A stretch of 64,000 nt of DNA, taken from assembly GCA_030180135.1 (NCBI GenBank), contig CM058239.1, positions 73,663,823 to 73,727,822 on the forward strand. The letters run 5' to 3'. The DNA is from Orychophragmus violaceus (lineage: Eukaryota > Streptophyta > Magnoliopsida > Brassicales > Brassicaceae). Both the position numbers and the translations under genes were made by a program. The notes below the pieces were generated by a model. The model saw only the letters and a program-made list of their open reading frames with translations, was not told the DNA's origin and searched no databases. Positions 57,463-64,000 of this stretch are shown piece by piece (positions within the stretch are counted from its first letter, which is position 1; each line of letters opens with the position of its first letter).

Positions 57463-59285
57463 ATGTTTCTGAACGAGATGGCTGGAAATAACGAAGATAT
57501 TAATCCGGAGGACAACCCCAGGGTTGATTCTAAAGGAAGTGATTACGAACTAAGTGATCACGATGATGAGAACGCGGCACTCAACGGCAAACCGCCACGA
57601 GGTGCCAAGTCAAGAAAGGATCGAGACGACAGCGAACGTATCCCGCCACTCGACAACACGGCGGAACAAGTCGACAAAGACGATGTTCTAGCCACCTTGA
57701 TGGCCAAAATCGATTCCCAGAACGATTTGATAAAAGAATTTTCGGAAAGAATCGACCTGTTGCAGTCTGAGCACGATCGAATTCGTTCATACCAACAGTC
57801 GAGGAAATCCAAACGCACCGTCCCTCCTAAGGTAAAAGATAAAGTTGCCAAACGACTAATCTATGAGACACCCGAAGGAGATCACCAAGAGAAAAACCGA
57901 GATCGCGAACCCAAGAATAACTCACGCCAAGAGCGCGATGAAGGGGATAAGCATGAACGAGGCTCGCATCGAAAAAGGGACTCGAATGAACCCAGGCGGG
58001 ATTCACGTCAAAAACAAGACAACTCATATCACGAGCGGTACTCGCCCAGCAGAGACCTGGAGGACGAATACGAACGGAATGATTATGAATCTCGGCATGA
58101 CCGAGGCTCGGATCGCAGACGGAGCTCGCGTCGTGACAATGACTCGCGCCGAGATAACGATCGCTACGAGCGAGGCACATCCCACGAGGAAGCTCATGAA
58201 ACGCCTGTTCGCGGAGCAAACTGCAGCCAGGTCAAGAAGTAGTTGACCGAGCTCAGAGATACCCTAAAGGAGCTCAAGGGCGAGGTTCATAGCGTCAAAG
58301 GATCTGCCCCAGAAATTGACCGAATCATCGAAGAGACTCAAAGGACACCTTTCACTTCGCGCATCACGAATACGTACATCCGTCAAAAGGAAAAGCACAA
58401 ATTGACGCTGTATAATGGGACAAAAGATCCTGCCACTCACCTAACGACTTTCAAGATCATGGCGGCAAAAGCACGTTTCTCATCAACTAAAGAACGAGAC
58501 GCCGGCTTTTTCCAGCTATTCGCTGAAACCCTGGAAGGAGACGCGTTGACTTGGTTCTCTCGGCTTCCGCCCGAATCAATCGATAGTTTCTCCGACCTCA
58601 CGCGGGCATTCGTAAGGCTCCACTTTGCCTATGTGAAAAAGACACCTCGCTAAATGGGCTGATGTCTATGTCGCAAGAAAAGAAGGAAACACTGAGAGCC
58701 TTCACAGATCGGTTCAAGGCAACCATGGCGCGAGCAGAAGCCCCAGATAAATTCACTATCATGGCTCTAACAAACTCCGTATGGCACGAATCCCCTTTTA
58801 ACCAGGATCTAGTTGTCAACCCACCATTGACCATTGAAGACGCCCTCCATCGAGCAAATAAATTTGTCGAGCTGGAGGAGAAAAAGGTGGCCTTGGCTAA
58901 GAAATTCGGCTCTGTCAAGCAGACCGATAAAAAGGAAGACCAAGAACCTAGGAAACATTACGACAAGGGGATAAAGACAACAATGGTGGTCGGCAACGCC
59001 GGTAAACAATGTTCATTGAAACCTTGGAACAAATGGAGAAAGGAGAACAAAGAGACGGCACCGCAAACTGCTTGCGCACCGAAAGAAAAGTATTGCGAGT
59101 ACCATAAAGCCACCTCGCATAAAACTTCGGAATGTCGAAACCTCAAAGATGCACTGTATGCCCGACTCGAAAACGGTAGGATCAAAGCGTCAATTGATGA
59201 ACTGAGGGAAGAATCGCAACGAGTTCGGGAGGAGCAAGCCAACGAACAAACGCCCAAGAAAGGCAAACAAAAACAGCGCATTTAA
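57463..59285 (+). pseudogene. Tat-type gag (stop and frameshift)
   Basis: ATG at 57463, just after the primer site. The N-terminal 260 codons are acidic, then strongly Arg/Asp/Glu-rich and low-complexity (SDRRRSSRRDNDSRRDNDRY). A TAG at 58240-58242 lies in the same frame as the gag core that follows (YNGTKDPATHLTTFKIMAA, GDALTWFSRLPPESIDSFSD). A frameshift near 58650 leads to ETLRAFTDRFKATMARA and a knuckle-like CEYHKATSHKTSEC (about 59095-59136). The C-terminus is Lys/Gln-rich. Gag would form particles and bind RNA; this copy is broken. Confidence 0.82.
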
Positions 59286-59294
59286 AGCATAGCT

Positions 59295-61114
59295 TTGAAA
59301 CGCGACCGAGACGAGGAGGAAGAAGACGAAGAGGAGACTCCTAAAGCCGTCCGAAGAATCAACATGATTATGGTCGGCCTAATCTCTGTAAACGACTCGG
59401 TTTGGTCGATCAAAGGATACGAGCGCATGGCATTAGCCGCGCAAAACGCACCTCAGCTGATTATGTCAGATGATCCTCCCGTCGTTTTTACTTACCAGGA
59501 TATTTGGGGGACCCACTATCCTCATAACGGTCCACTAGTGGTCGAGCTCCTCATTGGAAGCTGTCAGGTATCTTGGATCCTAGTTGACATAGGTAGTTCA
59601 ATCGATTTAATCTTTCTGGATACACTTAAAAAGATGGAGATAAAGGAAGAAGACATCAAGCAGAAGGCCAAGCCACTTACCGGTTTCACTAGCGAGACGA
59701 CGTACAAAATTGGAACGATCAAGCTACCGGTTTACGCAGGAGGAGTCAACAAGATGGTAAAGTTTTATGTCATTGACAAACCGACCATTTACAATGTCAT
59801 TCTCAGCACACCATGGCTATACAGCATGAAAGCGGTATCCTCGACCTATCATCAATGTCTGAAGTTTCCCTCACTCAAAGGAATTCAAACGGTCAAGGGA
59901 TGTCAAAAAGCAAGTCGGTCGTGTTTCGCAAGAGAACGCAAGATAAGGGTACCGTCGTGTATGATCAATACGAAACAAGGCAGAAAAGGCCCAGAGAAGG
60001 AACTTATCCAGCAAGTTGTCATCGATAACTCTGATGCAAACAAATGCGTAGAAATCGGTGCGGAGTTACCAGAAGGTATCAAAAAAGAGCTAATCACCTT
60101 TTTGCAGCAGAACGTTGCGACCTTTGCATGGTCAGTCAAGGATATGAAGGGTATCAATCCGTCAATCACGCCTCACGAACTCAATGTTGATCCGACTTAT
60201 AAGCGGATTAAGCAGAAAAGGCGTAAGCTGGATCCCGAAAGGGCCAAAGCCGTCAATGATGAGGTGAAAAAACTACTCGACACTGGCTTGATTCAGGAAG
60301 TCAAATATCCCGACTGGCTTGCCAACCTGGTCATCGTCAAGAAGAAAAACGGGAAGTGGAGAGTCTGTGTCGATTTCACGGACCTCAACAAGGCCTGTCC
60401 AAAGGATAGCTTTCCTTTGCCACATATTGATCGACTTGTCGAAGGCACGGCTGGGAACGAGCTACTTTCGTTTATGGACACGTTTTCAGGATACAATCAA
60501 ATTCTAAATAAACCAGATGATCGGGAGAAGACGTCATTCATAACGGAACGCGGTACTTATTGTTACAGGGTCATGCCATTTGGCCTATAGAACGCAGGCG
60601 CTACATATAAAAGACTAGTCAACCGAATGTTCGCGGCTCAGCTCGGCACGACGATGGAGGTATACATTGATGATATGCTGGTTAAGTCCTTAGTCGCATC
60701 TCAACATGTCGGACACTTGAAGGAATGTTTTAGCATCCTCAACCAATATGGGATGAAGCTTAACCCGACGAAATGTATGTTCGGTGTAACATCAGGGGAG
60801 TTCCTCGGATATGTGGTCACCCAAATAGGGATAGAAGCTAATCCAAAACAAATCTCATCAATAATCGACTTACCATCTCCCAAGAATACACGAGAGGTAC
60901 AACGTCTAACCGGTCGCATAGCAGCCCTGAACAGATTCATATCTCGTTCAACGGATAAATGCCTGCCTTTCAACGAGCTCCTCCGGGGAAACAAGAGATT
61001 TATATGGGATGACAAGTGTCAAGAGGCGTTCATTCAACTCAAAGACTACTTGTCAAACCCGCCAATACTATCAAAACCTGAGAATGGTGAGACTCTTTTC
61101 TTGTACATCGCGGT
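59295..61114 (+). pseudogene. Tat-type protease, RT and start of RNase H
   Basis: Same frame as the end of gag, separated by a TAA at 59283-59285. The aspartic protease site reads ILVDIGSSIDLIF (Asp-Ile-Gly instead of Asp-Thr-Gly), a likely inactivating change. RT includes VKKLLDTGLIQEVKYPDW, WRVCVDFTDLNKACPKDSF and FMDTFSGYNQI. A TAG lies at 60588-60590 within the PFGL-NAG block, in frame with what follows. The active site is YIDDML (60663-60680). The connection domain GEFLGYVVTQIGIEANPKQI precedes the RNase H start (LFLYIAV), where the copia LTR begins. The rest of RNase H, integrase and the 3' LTR are beyond the window. Confidence 0.85.
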
Positions 61115-61751
61115 TGTTGGGATAGTGTCCTGAAATCACACTTGTACTCACTCCTGATGATAGTTGTGTGTCGAGATCAGACATTCGTATAATACTGGGC
61201 GGTTGCAATGTTTTGCTAGAAGCCTCTTGCAATCTGTGAGTTGTATACTTACTGCCAGTATTATATGATCCTATAGGGTCACACACCTAAGCAAACTGGA
61301 AGCTAAGACATGGGAATGATCATTATGGTAATGATCATATTAATGTGTATTGGATACACATTATTATCGAGAAAATGGTGTTGTGTCGATCGACACAGCT
61401 TGTGTGTCGGTCGACACAGTTCGGGTTTCGAAAGGGCTTTTCGAAATTATGACTTAATTAAGTCTGGCCCGTTAAGTGTGTTTTAGGTCAAATAAAAACT
61501 TGATAGTCTCGACCTAAAACGTGGGCCGTCCACTTTTTCTTGACAGAAGAAGTAAAAACACCAGAAACTCTTAGATCCCATAGATCCGACACTAGCATCC
61601 CGTTTCCAGCTTGTGTGCGTGTGTATCTGGTAGAGGCGAGGCACCTGTGTCGCTACTGATCTCGTTCACCATTCATTCCGCTGCCAGTAACAAGGTAAGA
61701 ACGAGGTTAGTGATTCGATATATCAAACCCTTAGATCCTAGGGATCCAATA
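61115..61751 (+). repeat. 5' LTR of copia F
   Basis: 637 bp, TGTTGGGATAG to ATCCAATA. Motif pair at 61383 and 61404, starting 268 bp into the LTR, the same offset as in copia G (267 bp). Confidence 0.88.
61383..61417. repeat. Palindromic motif pair in copia F LTR
   Basis: Perfect GTGTCGATCGACAC at 61383 and GTGTCGGTCGACAC at 61404, 21 bp apart. Confidence 0.88.
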
Positions 61752-62990
61752 GTGGTATCAGAGACAGGTTAGGGTTTAGACTATTGAATCTGATGCAATT
61801 AATTCGAAAACTGAGTTTGTTGAATTGATTATTGCCTGTTAAAATCCTGTTTTCAAGTGTTAATCTCGGATTATGTGCCTGTTGAAAAACGATGAATTGT
61901 TAAAAACGCACTGTGTCGATCGACACTAAGCGTGTGTCGGTCGACACGCCGCGAAATAACTCGTAAAATTTTTAGGGTTTGTCGCAGAGTGTCGATCGAC
62001 ACAAAGCGTGTGTCTGTCGACACAGAGCGAAAACTCGTAAATAATTTTAGGGTTTCGATCTTAATCCTGCTGTGTGTCGGTCGACACAGGCAATGCGATT
62101 AGATAGATCGGTTCAATTGGATTGAACCGGTTATCTCGCTCGATTAATTTTAATTAACCAATTGGTTCTGGTTTGGTAATGTCGATCGACACAGAGTTGT
62201 GTGACGATCGACATGGACCGTTAAACCAAACCGGTTCAATTAGATTGAATCGGTTAATGAAATTCGATCCGGTTTGACCGGTTATCGAAGACCGGTTTAA
62301 ATTATGTTGTGTCGACCGATGCCAATGGTTGGCGTCGATCGACACACCATTCGTAGAATTATTGGTTGGACCATAAATTTGCATATACCAGACCAAATTT
62401 AATCTTAAAGTTCTAGATGAACCTAAAATTAATAAAACTGAATGTTTTAATTAAATTAATAACTTCTTGAAAGTATATTGGATATACATCAAGATTAAAT
62501 AATTCTTTTCCTCAACCAAATATCAAGTGATCTTGATGTCTTGCCCGATCTTGTCTAATGTCAAGACTCGTGTTGTTGTTGGATATCCTTGGAGTCCTTG
62601 GTATCCACAGAAACATGAGTAATGCAGGTGATCATTGATAGATTTGCAGTGCAACTATTAGTGATCACAAGACAGAAGATATTGGTTTTACTTGACTGGG
62701 CTGTCAGAAGTTCTGGGCCCAGAGACATCAGAGTAGATTAGACATAGTTTGTCTCATCTACGACCAAGAGTTGTACTGGGTACAATTAGTAATGATTTGC
62801 TTACCTAGATAACTAAAGTTTGGGTGATGGCGAGTTGCCCACTCAGATTTTGGTGAAGTATGGATCTTGGCTCATTGTATTCATCTGAGGAAACATAGTT
62901 TTGAATACAATGCGAGTCTTTCTTATTAGATAAGAATTCTCATTTCCTTGAGCATTATAACTAAAACCTCTACCTCTTTTAATTACAGCT
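61752..62990 (+). other. Primer site and leader of copia F, dense in motifs
   Basis: Primer site TGGTATCAGAGA at 61753-61764. Motifs at 61913/61934 (21 bp), 61989/62010 (21 bp), 62074 single, 62179/62201 (22 bp) and 62309/62332 (23 bp). GGTTCAATTGGATTG blocks recur near 62110 and 62236. AATTACAG just before the gag ATG is acceptor-like. No ORF is supported. Confidence 0.65.
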
Positions 62991-64000
62991 ATGTCTGTCT
63001 CAACTCACATCAACACTTTCTCACTAAGATCCGTCCTTGGGAAGGACAAGTTAAATGGATCTAATTTCTTGGAATGGTATCGGAACTTGAGAATAGTTCT
63101 CAGGCAGGAGAACAAGGAATACGTCCTTGAAAGAGTTCTCACCGAGAGGCCACGTTCCAATGCCCCGCAGACAGAAAAGAATGCTTGGGATAAGCATTCA
63201 GCTGATGTCAAAGATGTTAATTGTCTAATGCTGGTGACTATGAACTCTGAGCTGCAGAAGCAATATGAGAACGTGATGTCACCCATTGAGATGATTAACA
63301 GCCTGAAAGCTTTGTTTCAGGAGCAAGCTCGCACAGAGAGATACCAGACGGTTAAATCTCTCATGGATTGCAAGCTGGCTAAGGACAGTCCAGTAAGTCC
63401 TCATGTCCTTACAATGATGGGTTACATTGATAACCTTGGGAAACTGGACTGTGCCATTAGCCTGGAGCTAGCCAATGACATGATTCTGCAGTCTTTGCCG
63501 TCGTGTTTTGATCAGTTCATCATGAACTACAACATGCAAAACATGACTAAGACATTGACTGAGTTGCACGGCATGCTGAAGACAGCAGAGCCGAATCTCA
63601 AGAAGGCAACTCCCAGTGTACTGATGGTACAAGGGGGTAAAAGGTTTAAGAAACCTAAGAAGGATAAGGGAAAGGCCCAAGTTGTCCAGACTGAGAGTCA
63701 TGACAAGCCCAAGCCGAAGCCCAAATCCGGGCCTTCTCCTGAGGATAAGTGCAACTACTGCAAGCAGTTAGGGCATTGGAAGAGAGACTGCAAGAAGTTC
63801 ATGGAAGATTACAAGAAGCTGAAGAAGACGTATGATGCGTCTGACTCAGGTATTTATGTTATCGAACTTAATGTTATATCTTCTAGTTCTACTTCGTGGG
63901 TATTGGATACCGGCTGCGGTGCTCATATTTGTACTGATATGCAGGCACTAAGAAACAGTAGAACGCTGAAGAAAGGACAAGTGGTGTTACGGGTCGGGAA
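62991..64000 (+). CDS. Copia F gag-protease, open to window end
   Basis: ATG at 62991, and 336 codons with no stop to base 64000. Blocks are NTFSLRSVLGKDKLNGSNF, a YRNLRIVLRQENKEYVLERV region, HVLTMMGYIDNLGKLDCAIS, a Lys-rich stretch, the CCHC knuckle CNYCKQLGHWKRDC (63750-63791) and the protease WVLDTGCGAHICTD (about 63897-63938). The frame is open across the positions where copia I has a frameshift and a TAG, so this may be a coding-competent member of the family. The start was chosen because it follows the acceptor-like CAG and matches the gag starts of copias G and I. Confidence 0.88.
   Translation, partial: MSVSTHINTFSLRSVLGKDKLNGSNFLEWYRNLRIVLRQENKEYVLERVLTERPRSNAPQTEKNAWDKHSADVKDVNCLMLVTMNSELQKQYENVMSPIEMINSLKALFQEQARTERYQTVKSLMDCKLAKDSPVSPHVLTMMGYIDNLGKLDCAISLELANDMILQSLPSCFDQFIMNYNMQNMTKTLTELHGMLKTAEPNLKKATPSVLMVQGGKRFKKPKKDKGKAQVVQTESHDKPKPKPKSGPSPEDKCNYCKQLGHWKRDCKKFMEDYKKLKKTYDASDSGIYVIELNVISSSSTSWVLDTGCGAHICTDMQALRNSRTLKKGQVVLRVG

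Larger units (their letters stand above)
56889..61114 (+). mobile_element. Tat/Retand-type Ty3 element, cut by copia F
   Basis: Plus strand: LTR (56889-57432), primer site (57435-57452), gag, protease, RT and start of RNase H, then interruption at 61115 by a copia LTR. RT blocks (FTDLNKACPKDSFPLPHIDR; FITERGTYCYRVMPFGL) are of the Tat/Retand type and quite different from the Athila-like RT at 985-2139. Confidence 0.85.
61115..64000 (+). mobile_element. Ty1/copia element F (5' part)
   Basis: LTR, tRNA-iMet primer site, long leader and gag-protease open to the window end. Inserted into the RNase H region of the Tat-type element. Related to copia G and I in gag. The 3' end and target duplication are outside the window. 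Confidence 0.88.

Overview
This window is plant heterochromatin made almost entirely of nested retrotransposons. I found no convincing host gene, tRNA, rRNA or other cellular feature. The Athila-like Ty3/gypsy elements, plant LINE zinc-binding C-termini, plant Ty1/copia polyproteins and Tat/Retand-type elements point to a flowering plant, most likely a Brassicaceae and probably a pericentromeric block. The organism is an inference from element families only.

Layout, left to right. (1) 1-5991: the 5' part of a decayed Athila-like element on the minus strand (RNase H, RT, protease, gag, tRNA-Asp primer site, LTR). It abuts a LINE remnant. (2) 6371-11783: a minus-strand Tat/Retand-type element (TSD TCTAC) that has lost pol. 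It carries a degenerate gag plus an opposite-strand gene with its own TATA box and intron-like segments. (3) 12135-14426: a 5'-truncated LINE, then AT-rich DNA. (4) 15278-28839 and 47031-52906 are two copies of one 5.9 kb block: a LINE-derived piece, an RT-less Athila-like gag-protease gene, primer site and LTR. Copy 1 is split by a young copia element (19085-26749, TSD CACAC). (5) Between the copies lies the 3' half of the same Athila-like family (28840-30730 plus 44537-47024). Its downstream ORF is split by a non-coding element with very long LTRs (30731-44531, TSD GTTAA). One LTR of that element is split again by a decayed copia (31493-38530), giving three levels of nesting. (6) 52907-56888: Tat-like and Athila-like remnants. 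(7) 56889-61114: a plus-strand Tat/Retand-type element with gag, protease and RT. It is cut by another copia (61115 to the window end) whose gag is open to the edge.

How the parts interact: the autonomous-type proteins present are RT/RNase H in Athila-1, in copia 19085-26749 and in the Tat-type element, and all carry lesions. At least three residents lack pol or have a ruined pol: the RT-less Athila family, the long-LTR element and copia 31493-38530. Several still show clean target duplications, near-identical LTRs or repeated copies, so they were probably mobilised by proteins supplied in trans.

The most striking unexplained signal is a 14-bp near-palindrome, GTGTCG-RY-CGACAC type (central GATC, GGTC, GACC or GGCC). 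It occurs as pairs or short arrays with 20-23 bp start-to-start spacing, about two helical turns. It is found in LTRs, leaders and even coding frames of both Athila-like (Ty3) and copia (Ty1) elements, which share no other obvious nucleotide sequence.
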